NCBI GenBank assembly: GCA_026874595.1 | Contig: CM049318.1 | Span: 26,500,956-26,564,955, forward strand | From: Sipunculus nudus | Taxonomy: Eukaryota; Annelida; Sipuncula; Golfingiida; Sipunculidae | Reading direction: 5' to 3' | DNA length: 64,000 nt | In this document: in pieces, positions 1 through 11,363 of the stretch | How positions within the stretch are numbered: the first letter of the stretch is position 1 | How the letters are laid out: the number at the start of each line of letters is the position of its first letter | Made by a program: the position numbers and the translations under genes | The notes under the pieces: model-generated | Databases searched by the model: none | Seen by the model: only the letters and a program-made list of their open reading frames with translations | Told to the model about the DNA's origin: nothing

Positions 1-330
1 CGTACTTCCAGGAATGTGAATAAAAGAATACGTAATGAGCATTTCGTAAAGATGACAATTAACCTCAGTTTCATGTTTGATCCCGTTTTAATGCCACTCA
101 ATTAATCGCTCAAATTCGAATATGATAATATCAGAAGATCCAAACCATCTATATAGCACCAAATGTAAAAAATGTTACTTCTGCTTATTTGGTCAAATCC
201 GTATGGCGATCAAAAGAGTAGTGTACTCTTTCATTATATGCCAAAAGAACATATTGGATTGACCGAGCAAGCAGAAAACATAACATTTGATTAATCAGAT
301 ATTGCATTTTTCTGTTATTCTGTCAAGACG

Positions 331-460
331 ACATAAAAATTCACATGTAATTCCATTAGGCATTTTTCAACATCTGCAGATGAAGTTATTTGCAATATTT
401 TAAAGTTGAAAATTTGAAGAATATACCATATCCCAAGGGGGAATGAATCAAATATTGCGT
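331..460 (+). repeat. Internal half-unit homology, copy 1 (unit 1 example)
   Basis: Begins acataaaaat, with catctgcagatgaa 40 bases later, then ttttaaagttgaaaatttga, and ends attgcgt. This order and wording is echoed at 930-1036. Copy 1 carries about 30 extra bases before attgcgt. Confidence 0.55.
371..382. other. 12-bp perfect palindrome catctgcagatg, central site
   Basis: The sequence equals its own reverse complement and holds two abutting CANNTG (E-box-like) half-sites. It sits near position 371 of nearly every unit in both families. Exceptions include 45 and 49 (catctgcagatt), 60 (cacctgcagatg), and 47, 52 and 56 (tatctgcagatg). Binding by a protein is only a guess. Confidence 0.7.
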
Positions 461-929
461 AACTCTACTTTTAATTTAAATTTAACGTTAGCTATATTTT
501 ATATTTTAAAATACTTCGAAATTGTTAGTTAACCCGAAATAAGTAAGGACATAGAATGAGAATCCGGGTTTTTTATATACGCAACACTATCCAAAAAGAA
601 GGCCTTACTCTGTTATACTCTTAGCCCATTCCTCAATTTATTAAACGGTTACAGGTGAAACTGCAAAGAACGGCTCAAATCTGTGCATTTCATTTCTTAC
701 TATTATTTTCACTATCTAAGTGTTAAGTTTAAAAAATTTACTATACCATGCTCTCTCCTCATCGTTTATTTATTCACTGATCCTCCGCTCGTTATCGCAC
801 AGGTATTCTACAAGGACTGAGATTTGAACAGTGTACAGCATCTCACGAATATTCAACTACGCACCAACTAAATTAAGACTTGTCATTCCTATTTTAAATG
901 TCTTTCTAATAAACATGCTTGACGATAAC

Positions 930-1036
930 ACATAAAAATAACCTCCTCTTTTTTACATCAGAAATACTACAACATCTGCAAATGAACAAATGTGCCACAG
1001 TTTTAGTAGTTGAATGTTTGATCGAGATTGCGTAAT
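930..1036 (+). repeat. Internal half-unit homology, copy 2 (unit 1 example)
   Basis: Begins acataaaaat, with catctgcaaatgaa 43 bases later, then ttttagtagttgaatgtttg, and ends attgcgta. It crosses the chosen unit boundary. Similarity to 331-460 suggests the 1,034-bp unit arose by an old internal duplication. Confidence 0.55.
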
Positions 1037-1056
1037 TCCTGGAGAGTGAATAATAG

Positions 1057-1066
1057 ATTACGTAAT
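1057..1066. other. 10-bp palindrome attacgtaat near B heads
   Basis: Perfect palindrome containing ttacgtaa, the known consensus core of PAR-type and NFIL3-like bZIP proteins. It is present about 27 bases into units with a B head. A heads read aatacgtaat and lose the symmetry. Function is unproven. Confidence 0.45.
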
Positions 1067-1672
1067 GAGCATTTCGTAAACAGGAAAATTAACCTCAGTT
1101 TCATGTTTGATCCCGTTTTTCATGACACTCAAATAATCGCTCAAATTCGAATACGATCAAATCAGAGGAACCAAACAATCTATATTGAACCAAATGTAAA
1201 AAAAATGTTACTTCTGCTTATTTGGTCAAATCCGTATGGCGATCAAAAGAGTAGTGTACTCTTTCATTATGTGCCAAACGAACATATTGGATTGACCGAG
1301 CAAGCAGACAACATTACATTTGATTAATCAGATACATTATTTTTCTGATATTCTGTCAAGACGACATTAAAATTCACAGTTTATTCCATCAGGCATTTTT
1401 CAACATCTGCAGATGAAGTTATTTGCAATATTTTTAAGTTCAATATTTCATGAATATACAATATCCCAAGGGGAAATAATCAAATATTGCGTAACTCTAA
1501 TTTTAATTTTAAGTTTAATGTGAGCTATATTTTCTTTTAAGATACTTCGAAAATGTTATAGTAAACTCGAAATAAGTAAGGGCATAGAATGAGAATCTGT
1601 TTTATTTTATATACGCAACACTATCCAAAAAGAAGACCTTACTCTGTTATACTCTTAGCCCATTCCTCAATT

Positions 1673-1682
1673 TATAAAAGGG
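1673..1682 (+). promoter_or_regulatory. TATA-box-like tataaaaggg in B right half
   Basis: tataaaag is a strong match to the RNA polymerase II TATA box. It recurs near position 643 of B right halves, for example at 3742, 5811, 7876 and 9941. A right halves read ttattaaacgg instead. About 271 bases downstream is aataaa (1944-1949). I see no convincing initiator, so promoter activity is a hypothesis. Confidence 0.35.
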
Positions 1683-1943
1683 TTCCAAGTGTAACTGCAA
1701 AGTAAGGCTCAAATCTTTGCATTTCATTTCTTACTATTATTTTCACTATCTAACTGTAAAGTTTAAAAAAAATTACTATACCATGCTCTCTCCTCATCCT
1801 TTAGTGTATTCACTGATCCTCCGCTTATTTTTGCACAGGCATTCTACAAAGTCTGAGATTTGAACAGTGTACAGCATCTCATGAATATTCAACTACGCAC
1901 CAACTAAATTAAGACTTGTCATTCTCTTTTTAACTGTCATTCT

Positions 1944-1949
1944 AATAAA
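1944..1949 (+). other. aataaa, polyadenylation-signal-like, in nearly every tail
   Basis: It lies within ctaataaacatgcttg in both families and is followed about 35 bases later by a C/T-rich stretch. Lost in unit 46 (ctattaaacatg) and altered in 26, 41 and 61 (cttataaacatg). In AT-rich DNA the hexamer may be chance. Confidence 0.3.
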
Positions 1950-2005
1950 CATGCTTGACGATAACACATAAAAATAACCTCCTCTTTTTCACATCAGAAA
2001 TACTA

Positions 2006-2017
2006 CATCTGCAGATG
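2006..2017. other. Same 12-bp palindrome, tail site of B right ends
   Basis: B tails carry a second perfect catctgcagatg about 602 bp after the central one. A tails have catctgcaaatg at the same place, which breaks the symmetry. The spacing from the tail site to the next central site is about 430 bp. Confidence 0.7.
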
Positions 2018-2063
2018 AACAAATGTGCCACAGTTTTAGTAGTTGAATGTTTGATCGAGATTG

Positions 2064-3097
2064 CGTACTTCCAGGAATGTGAATAAAAGAATACGTAATG
2101 AGCATTTCGTAAAGATGACAATTAACCTCAGTTTCATGTTTGATCCCGTTTTAATGCCACTCAATTAATCGCTCAAATTCGAATATGATAATATCAGAAG
2201 ATCCAAACCATCTATATAGCACCAAATGTAAAAAATGTTACTTCTGCTTATTTGGTCAAATCCGTATGGCGATCAAAAGAGTAGTGTACTCTTTCATTAT
2301 ATGCCAAAAGAACATATTGGATTGACCGAGCAAGCAGACAACATTACATTTGATTAATCAGATACATTATTTTTCTGATATTCTGTCAAGACGACATAAA
2401 AATTCACATGTAATTCCATTAGGCATTTTTCAACATCTGCAGATGAAGTTATTTGTAATATTTTAAAGTTGAAAATTTGACGAATATACCATATCCCAAG
2501 GGGGAATGAATCAAATATTGCGTAACTCTACTTTTAGTTTAAATTTAACGTAAGCTATATTTTCTATTTTAAAATACTTCGAAAATGTTATAGTTAACCC
2601 GAAATAAGTAAGGGCATAGAATGAGAATCTGTCTTTTTTTTATATACGCAACACTATCCAAAAAGAAGACCTTACTCTGTTGTACTCTTAGCCCATTCCT
2701 CAATTTATTAAACGGTTACAGGTGAAACTGCAAAGAACGGCTCGATTCTGTGCATTTCATTTCTTACTATTATTTTCACTATCTAAGTGTTAAGTATAAA
2801 AAATTAACTATACCATGCTCTCTCCTCATCGTTTATTTATTCACTGATCCTCCGCTCATTATCGCACAGGTATTCTACAAAGACTGAGATTTGAACAGTG
2901 TACAGCATCTCACGAATATTCAACTACACACCAACTAAATTAAGACTTGTCATTCCTTTTTTAAATGTCTTTCTAATAAACATGCTTGACGATATCACAT
3001 AAAAATAAACTCCTCATTTTTACATCAGAAATACTACAACATCTGCAAATGAACAAATGTGCCTCAGTTTTAGTAGTTGAATATTTGATCGAGATTG
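2064..3097 (+). repeat. Monomer 3, type A with a short B patch
   Basis: A unit with a B-type patch at 2345-2378 (cattacattt, gatacattat, ctgatattc) flanked by A markers on both sides. Otherwise matches unit 34, including tatttgtaat. Confidence 0.93.
2345..2378 (+). repeat. B-type conversion-like patch in A unit 3
   Basis: The minimal span of B-specific bases is 34 bp. A markers stand at atatgccaaaag before it and acataaaaattc after it. Confidence 0.75.
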
Positions 3098-4132
3098 CTT
3101 AATTCCTGGAGAGTGAATAAAAGATTACGTAATGACCATTTCGTAAACAGGAAAATTAACCTCAGTTTCATGTTTGATCCCGTTTTTCATGACACTCAAA
3201 TAATCGCTCAAATTCGAATATGATCAAATCAGAGGAACCAAACAATCTATATTGAACCAAATGTAAAAAAAAATATTACTTCTGCTTATTTGGTCAAATC
3301 CGTATGGCGATCAAAAGAGTAGTTGACTCTTTCATTATGTGCCAAACGAACATATTGGATTGACCGAGCAAGCAGACAACATTACATTTGATTAATCAGA
3401 TACATTATTTTTCTGATATTCTGTCAAGACGACATTAAAATTCACAGTTTATTCCATCAGGCACTTTTCAACATCTGCAGATGAAGTTATTTGCAATATT
3501 TTTAAGTTCAATATTTCATGAATATACAATATCCCAAGGGGAAATAATCAAATATTGCGTAACTCTAATTTTAATTTTAAGTTTAATGTAAGCTATATTT
3601 TCTTTTTAAGATACTTCGAAAATGTTATAGTAAACTCGAAAAAAGTAAGGGCATAGAATGAGAATCTGTTTTATTTTATATACGCAACACTATCCAAAAA
3701 GAAGACCTTACTCTGTTATACTCTTAGCCCATTCCTCAATTTATAAAAGGGTCCCAAGTGTAACTGCAAAGTAAGGCTCAAATCTTTGCATTTCATTTCT
3801 TACTATTATTTTCACTATCTAACTGTAAAGTTTAAAAAAAAATTACTATACCATGCTCTCTCCTCATCCTTTAGTGTATTCACTGATCCTCCGCTTATTT
3901 TTGCACAGGCATTCTACAAAGACTGAGATTTGAACAGTGTACAGCATCTCATGAATATTCAACTACGCACCAATTAAATTAAGACTTGTCATTCTCTTTT
4001 TAACTGTCATTCTAATAAACATGCTTGACGATAACACATAAAAATAACCTCCTCTTTTTACATCAGAAATACTACATCTGCTGATGAACAAATGTGCCAC
4101 AGTTTTAGTAGTTGAATGTTTGATCGAGATTG
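3098..4132 (+). repeat. Monomer 4, type B
   Basis: B throughout. The unit starts cttaattcc instead of cgtaattcc. Has gaccatttcg, aatattac and gtagttgactc as in unit 35. The tail palindrome is broken to catctgctgatg. Confidence 0.95.
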
Positions 4133-5168
4133 CGTACTTCCAGGAATGTGAATAAAAGAATACGTAATGAGCATTTCGTAAAGATGACAATTAACCTCAG
4201 TTTCATGTTTGATCCCGTTTTAATGCCACTCAATTAATCGCTCAAATTCGAATATGATAAAATCAGAAGATCCAAACCATCTATATAGCACCAAATGTAA
4301 AAAATGTTACTTCTGCTTATTTGGTCAAATCCGTATGGCGATTAAAAGAGTAGTGTACTCTTTCATTATATGCCAAAAGAACATTTTGGATTGACCGAGC
4401 AAGCAGACAACATAACATTTGATTAATCAGATATTGCATTTTTCTGTTATTCTGTCAAGACGACATAAAAATTCACATGTAATTCCATTAGGCATTTTTC
4501 AACATCTGCAGATGAAGTTATTTGCAATATTTTAAAGGTGAAAATTTGACGAATATACCATATCCCAAGGGGGAATGAATCAAATATTGCGTAACTCTAC
4601 TTTTAATTTAAATTTAACGTAAGCTATATTTTATATTTTAAAATACTTCGAAAATGTTATAGTTAACCCGAAATAAGTAAGGGCATAGAATGAGAATCTG
4701 GCTTTTTTTTTCATATACGCAACACTATCCAAAAAGAAGACCTTACTCTGTTGTACTCTTAGCCCATTCCTCAATTTATTAAACGGTTACAGGTGAAACT
4801 GCAAAGAACGGCTCAAATCTGTGCATTTCATTACTTACTATTATTTTCACTATCTAAGTGTTAAGTTTAAAAAATTTACTATACCATGCTCTCTCCTCAT
4901 CGTTTATTTATTCACTGATCCTCCGCTCGTTATCGCACAGGTATTCTACAAAGACTGAGATTTGAACAGTGTACAGCATCTCACGAATATTCAACTACGC
5001 ACCAACTAAATTAAGACTTGTCATTCTTATTTTAAATGTCTTTCTAATAAACATGCTTGACGATAACACATAAAAATAACCTCCTCTTTTTTACATCAGA
5101 AATACTACAACATCTGCAAATGAACAAATGTGCCACAGTTTTAGTAGTTGAATGTTTGATCGAGATTG
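4133..5168 (+). repeat. Monomer 5, type A, HOR junction
   Basis: The left two thirds match units 22 and 36 (gcgattaaaag, aacattttgg, aaaggtg). The right third matches unit 7 (cattacttac, cattcttatttt). The change lies between about 4,742 and 4,818. Confidence 0.92.
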
Positions 5169-6201
5169 CGTAATTCCTGGAGAGTGAATAATAGATTACG
5201 TAATGAGCATTTCGTAAACAGGAAAATTAACCTCAGTTTCATGTTTGATCCCGTTTTTCATGACACTCAAATAATCGCTCAAATTCGAATATGATCAAAT
5301 CAGAGGAACCAAACAATCTATATTGAACCAAATGTAAAAAAATGTTACTTCTGCTTATTTGGTCAAATCCGTATGGCGATCAAAAGAGTAGTGTACTCTT
5401 TCATTATGTGCCAAACGAACATATTGGATTGACCGAGCAAGCAGACAACATTACATTTGATAAATCAGATACATTATTTTTCTGATATTCTGTCAAGACG
5501 ACATAAAAATTCACAGTTTATTCCATCAGGCACTTATCAACATCTGCAGATGAAGTTATTTGCAATATTTTTAAGTTCAATATTTCATGAATATACAATA
5601 TCCCAAGGGGAAATAATCAAATATTGCGTAACTCTAATTTTAATTTTAAGTTTAATGTAAGCTATATTTTCTTTTTAAGATACTTCGAAAATGTTATAGT
5701 AAACTCGAAAAAAGTAAGGGCATAGAATGAGAATCTGTTTTATTTTATATACGCAACACTATCCAAAAAGAAGACCTTACTCTGTTATACTCTTAGCCCA
5801 TTCCTCAATTTATAAAAGGGTTCCAAGTGTAACTGCAAAGTAAGGCTCAAATCTTTGCATTTCATTTCTTACTATTATTTTCACTATCTTACTGTAAAGT
5901 TTTAAAAAAAATTACTATACCATGCTCTCTCCTCATCGTTTATTTATTCACTGATCCTCCGCTCGTTATCGCACAGGTATTCTACAAAGACTGAGATTTG
6001 AACAGTGTACAGCATCTCACGAATATTCAACTACGCACCAACTAAATTAAGACTTGTCATTCTCTTTTTAACTGTCATTCTAATAAACATGCTTGACGAT
6101 AACACATAAAAATAACCTCCTCTTTTTTACATCAGAAATACTACATCTGCAGATGAACAAATATGCCACAGTTTTAGTAGTTGAATGTTTGATCGAGATT
6201 G
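5169..6201 (+). repeat. Monomer 6, type B with A patch (dimer block)
   Basis: B unit with an A patch at 5938-6020 covering cctcatcgtttattt to catctcacg. Has gcacttatcaac and cgacataaaa in place of the usual B form cgacattaaa. Confidence 0.95.
5938..6020 (+). repeat. A-type conversion-like patch in B unit 6
   Basis: A-specific bases run from cctcatcgttta to catctcacg inside an otherwise B unit. The same patch is in 8, 10 and 12, so it predates the dimer amplification. Confidence 0.8.
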
Positions 6202-7233
6202 CGTACTTCCAGGAATGTGAATAAAAGAATACGTAATGAGCATTTCGTAAAGATGACAATTAACCTCAGTTTCATGTTTGATCCCGTTTTAATGCCACTC
6301 AATTAATCGCTCAAATTCGAATATGATAATATCAGAAGATCCAAACCATCTATATAGCACCAAATGTAAAAAAATGTTACATCTGCTTATTTGGTCAAAT
6401 CCGTATGGCGATCAAAAGAGTAGTGTACTCTTTCATTATATGCCAAAAGAACATATTGGATTGACCGAGCAAGCAGACAACATAACATTTGATTAATCAG
6501 ATATTGCATTTTTCTGTTATTCTGTCAAGATGACATAAAAATTCACATGTAATTCCATTAGGCATTTTTCAACATCTGCAGATGAAGTTATTTGCAATAT
6601 TTTAAAGTTGAAAATTTGACGAATATACCATATCCCAAGGGGGAATGAATCAAATATTGCGTAACTCTACTTTTAATTTAAATTTAACGTAAGCTATATT
6701 TTATATTTTAAAATACTTCGAAATTGTTAGTTAACCCGAAATAAGTAAGGACATAGAATGAGAATCCGGGTTTTTTTATATACGCAACACTATCCAAAAA
6801 GAAGGCCTTACTCTGTTGTACTCTTAGCCCATTCCTCAATTTATTAAACGGTTACAGGTGAAACTGCAAAGAACGGCTCAAATCTGTGCATTTCATTACT
6901 TACTATTATTTTCACTATCTAAGTGTTAAGTTTAAAAAATTTACTATACCATGCTCTCTCCTCATCGTTTATTTATTCACTGATCCTCCGCTCGTTATCG
7001 CACAGGTATTCTACAAAGACTGAGATTTGAACAGTGTACAGCATCTCACGAATATTCAACTACGCACCAACTAAATTAAGACTTGTCATTCTTATTTTAA
7101 ATGTCTTTCTAATAAACATGCTTGACGATAACACATAAAAATAACCTCCTCTTTTTTACATCAGAAATACTACAACATCTGCAAATGAACAAATGTGCCA
7201 CAGTTTTAGTAGTTGAATGTTTGATCGAGATTG
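6202..7233 (+). repeat. Monomer 7, type A (dimer block)
   Basis: A throughout, with gttacatctg and caagatgacat, the markers of the dimer block. Keeps gttgtactc and cattacttac, which later copies 9 and 11 have as gttatactc and catttcttac. Confidence 0.95.
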
Positions 7234-8266
7234 CGTAATTCCTGGAGAGTGAATAATAGATTACGTAATGAGCATTTCGTAAACAGGAAAATTAACCTCA
7301 GTTTCATGTTTGATCCCGTTTTTCATGACACTCAAATAATCGCTCAAATTCGAATATGATCAAATCAGAGGAACCAAACAATCTATATTGAACCAAATGT
7401 AAAAAAATGTTACTTCTGCTTATTTGGTCAAATCCGTATGGCGATCAAAAGAGTAGTGTACTCTTTCATTATGTGCCAAACGAACATATTGGATTGACCG
7501 AGCAAGCAGACAACATTACATTTGATTAATCAGATACATTATTTTTCTGATATTCTGTCAAGACGACATAAAAATTCACAGTTTATTCCATCAGGCACTT
7601 ATCAACATCTGCAGATGAAGTTATTTGCAATATTTTTAAGTTCAATATTTCATGAATATACAATATCCCAAGGGGAAATAATCAAATATTGCGTAACTCT
7701 AATTTTAATTTTAAGTTTAATGTAAGCTATATTTTCTTTTTAAGATACTTCGAAAATGTTATAGTAAACTCGAAAAAAGTAAGGGCATAGAATGAGAATC
7801 TGTTTTATTTTATATACGCAACACTATCCAAAAAGAAGACCTTACTCTGTTATACTCTTAGCCCATTCCTCAATTTATAAAAGGGTTCCAAGTGTAACTG
7901 CAAAGTAAGGCTCAAATCTTTGCATTTCATTTCTTACTATTATTTTCACTATCTTACTGTAAAGTTTTAAAAAAAATTACTATACCATGCTCTCTCCTCA
8001 TCGTTTATTTATTCACTGATCCTCCGCTCGTTATCGCACAGGTATTCTACAAAGACTGAGATTTGAACAGTGTACAGCATCTCACGAATATTCAACTACG
8101 CACCAACTAAATTAAGACTTGTCATTCTCTTTTTAACTGTCATTCTAATAAACATGCTTGACGATAACACATAAAAATAACCTCCTCTTTTTTACATCAG
8201 AAATACTACATCTGCAGATGAACAAATATGCCACAGTTTTAGTAGTTGAATGTTTGATCGAGATTG
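7234..8266 (+). repeat. Monomer 8, type B with A patch (dimer block)
   Basis: Near-copy of unit 6 at +2,065 bp, with the same internal A patch. Differs at gattaatcag. Confidence 0.95.
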
Positions 8267-9298
8267 CGTACTTCCAGGAATGTGAATAAAAGAATACGTA
8301 ATGAGCATTTCGTAAAGATGACAATTAACCTCAGTTTCATGTTTGATCCCGTTTTAATGCCACTCAATTAATCGCTCAAATTCGAATATGATAATATCAG
8401 AAGATCCAAACCATCTATATAGCACCAAATGTAAAAAAATGTTACATCTGCTTATTTGGTCAAATCCGTATGGCGATCAAAAGAGTAGTGTACTCTTTCA
8501 TTATATGCCAAAAGAACATATTGGATTGACCGAGCAAGCAGACAACATAACATTTGATTAATCAGATATTGCATTTTTCTGTTATTCTGTCAAGATGACA
8601 TAAAAATTCACATGTAATTCCATTAGGCATTTTTCAACATCTGCAGATGAAGTTATTTGCAATATTTTAAAGTTGAAAATTTGACGAATATACCATATCC
8701 CAAGGGGGAATGAATCAAATATTGCGTAACTCTACTTTTAATTTAAATTTAACGTAAGCTATATTTTATATTTTAAAATACTTCGAAATTGTTAGTTAAC
8801 CCGAAATAAGTAAGGACATAGAATGAGAATCCGGGTTTTTTTATATACGCAACACTATCCAAAAAGAAGGCCTTACTCTGTTATACTCTTAGCCCATTCC
8901 TCAATTTATTAAACGGTTACAGGTGAAACTGCAAAGAACGGCTCAAATCTGTGCATTTCATTTCTTACTATTATTTTCACTATCTAAGTGTTAAGTTTAA
9001 AAAATTTACTATACCATGCTCTCTCCTCATCGTTTATTTATTCACTGATCCTCCGCTCGTTATCGCACAGGTATTCTACAAAGACTGAGATTTGAACAGT
9101 GTACAGCATCTCACGAATATTCAACTACGCACCAACTAAATTAAGACTTGTCATTCTTATTTTAAATGTCTTTCTAATAAACATGCTTGACGATAACACA
9201 TAAAAATAACCTCCTCTTTTTTACATCAGAAATACTACAACATCTGCAAATGAACAAATGTGCCACAGTTTTAGTAGTTGAATGTTTGATCGAGATTG
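8267..9298 (+). repeat. Monomer 9, type A (dimer block)
   Basis: Near-copy of unit 7 at +2,065 bp, 1,032 bp. The right half has gttatactc and catttcttac. Confidence 0.95.
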
Positions 9299-10331
9299 CG
9301 TAATTCCTGGAGAGTGAATAATAGATTACGTAATGAGCATTTCGTAAACAGGAAAATTAACCTCAGTTTCATGTTTGATCCCGTTTTTCATGACACTCAA
9401 ATAATCGCTCAAATTCGAATATGATCAAATCAGAGGAACCAAACAATCTATATTGAACCAAATGTAAAAAAATGTTACTTCTGCTTATTTGGTCAAATCC
9501 GTATGGCGATCAAAAGAGTAGTGTACTCTTTCATTATGTGCCAAACGAACATATTGGATTGACCGAGCAAGCAGACAACATTACATTTGATTAATCAGAT
9601 ACATTATTTTTCTGATATTCTGTCAAGACGACATAAAAATTCACAGTTTATTCCATCAGGCACTTATCAACATCTGCAGATGAAGTTATTTGCAATATTT
9701 TTAAGTTCAATATTTCATGAATATACAATATCCCAAGGGGAAATAATCAAATATTGCGTAACTCTAATTTTAATTTTAAGTTTAATGTAAGCTATATTTT
9801 CTTTTTAAGATACTTCGAAAATGTTATAGTAAACTCGAAAAAAGTAAGGGCATAGAATGAGAATCTGTTTTATTTTATATACGCAACACTATCCAAAAAG
9901 AAGACCTTACTCTGTTATACTCTTAGCCCATTCCTCAATTTATAAAAGGGTTCCAAGTGTAACTGCAAAGTAAGGCTCAAATCTTTGCATTTCATTTCTT
10001 ACTATTATTTTCACTATCTTACTGTAAAGTTTTAAAAAAAATTACTATACCATGCTCTCTCCTCATCGTTTATTTATTCACTGATCCTCCGCTCGTTATC
10101 GCACAGGTATTCTACAAAGACTGAGATTTGAACAGTGTACAGCATCTCACGAATATTCAACTACGCACCAACTAAATTAAGACTTGTCATTCTCTTTTTA
10201 ACTGTCATTCTAATAAACATGCTTGACGATAACACATAAAAATAACCTCCTCTTTTTTACATCAGAAATACTACATCTGCAGATGAACAAATATGCCACA
10301 GTTTTAGTAGTTGAATGTTTGATCGAGATTG
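9299..10331 (+). repeat. Monomer 10, type B with A patch (dimer block)
   Basis: I see no difference by eye from unit 8, 2,065 bp upstream. Confidence 0.95.
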
Positions 10332-11363
10332 CGTACTTCCAGGAATGTGAATAAAAGAATACGTAATGAGCATTTCGTAAAGATGACAATTAACCTCAGT
10401 TTCATGTTTGATCCCGTTTTAATGCCACTCAATTAATCGCTCAAATTCGAATATGATAATATCAGAAGATCCAAACCATCTATATAGCACCAAATGTAAA
10501 AAAATGTTACATCTGCTTATTTGGTCAAATCCGTATGGCGATCAAAAGAGTAGTGTACTCTTTCATTATATGCCAAAAGAACATATTGGATTGACCGAGC
10601 AAGCAGACAACATAACATTTGATTAATCAGATATTGCATTTTTCTGTTATTCTGTCAAGATGACATAAAAATTCACATGTAATTCCATTAGGCATTTTTC
10701 AACATCTGCAGATGAAGTTATTTGCAATATTTTAAAGTTGAAAATTTGACGAATATACCATATCCCAAGGGGGAATGAATCAAATATTGCGTAACTCTAC
10801 TTTTAATTTAAATTTAACGTAAGCTATATTTTATATTTTAAAATACTTCGAAATTGTTAGTTAACCCGAAATAAGTAAGGACATAGAATGAGAATCCGGG
10901 TTTTTTTATATACGCAACACTATCCAAAAAGAAGGCCTTACTCTGTTATACTCTTAGCCCATTCCTCAATTTATTAAACGGTTACAGGTGAAACTGCAAA
11001 GAACGGCTCAAATCTGTGCATTTCATTTCTTACTATTATTTTCACTATCTAAGTGTTAAGTTTAAAAAATTTACTATACCATGCTCTCTCCTCATCGTTT
11101 ATTTATTCACTGATCCTCCGCTCGTTATCGCACAGGTATTCTACAAAGACTGAGATTTGAACAGTGTACAGCATCTCACGAATATTCAACTACGCACCAA
11201 CTAAATTAAGACTTGTCATTCCTATTTTAAATGTCTTTCTAATAAACATGCTTGACGATATCACATAAAAATAAACTCCTCATTTTTACATCAGAAATAC
11301 TACAACATCTGCAAATGAACAAATGTGCCACAGTTTTAGTAGTTGAATGTTTGATCGAGATTG
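10332..11363 (+). repeat. Monomer 11, type A (dimer block)
   Basis: As unit 9, except that the tail has changed to the full A form (gatatcacat, aaactcctcattttt). Confidence 0.95.

Larger units (their letters stand above)
1..1030 (+). repeat. Monomer 1, type A
   Basis: A throughout, 1,030 bp. Private changes include gaaaacataac, tttgaagaatatacc and caaggactgag. Its tail mixes A (actacaacatctgcaaatg) with the gataacacat and aacctcctc form usual in B. Confidence 0.95.
1031..2063 (+). repeat. Monomer 2, type B
   Basis: A clean B unit of 1,033 bp and a good reference for the family. Matches units 19 and 33, sharing tgtgagc and aagtctgag. Private tacgatcaaatc in the left third keeps open a 99-codon frame that sister units do not share. 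Confidence 0.95.
1031..4740 (+). repeat. Partial copy of the large HOR (copy 0), units 2 to 5
   Basis: Units 2, 3, 4 and 5 match units 33, 34, 35 and 36 at a constant offset of 32,040-32,041 bp. Shared private markers include tatttgtaat and cttttagttt (units 3 and 34), gtagttgactc (4 and 35), and gcgattaaaag with aacattttgg (5 and 36). The match stops inside unit 5 between about 4,742 and 4,818, where the sequence changes to that of the following dimer block. Confidence 0.85.

Noticed and set aside
100-250. Possible tRNA-like A and B boxes (tggcgatc; attcgaat)
   Set aside because: The boxes are incomplete and in the wrong order. No cloverleaf can be folded around them.
350-365. Insect-type telomere repeat ttagg in ccattaggc
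   Set aside because: A single copy per A unit, never in tandem.
490-510. Match to the yeast ARS core consensus (ttttatatttt) in A units
   Set aside because: The motif is short and expected by chance in DNA this AT-rich. It is specific to budding yeast, and B units lack it.
520-545. Possible CENP-B box, from ttcggg on the - strand over ttaacccgaaat
   Set aside because: The known box needs ttcg, then a, then cggg at fixed spacing. Only the first part fits here, and the cggg is missing at the required distance.
1028-1327. 99-codon frame, the longest in the window, + strand
   Set aside because: It uses a TTG start and is open only because of private changes and A-run length in unit 2. Sister B units at the same place are closed. 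It has no recognisable domain.
5457-5660. 67-codon + strand frame repeated identically at 7522, 9587, 11653 and 14752
   Set aside because: The identity comes from recent amplification. In most other B units cgacataaaa is cgacattaaa, which puts a TAA stop in this frame. There is no sign of selection on a protein.
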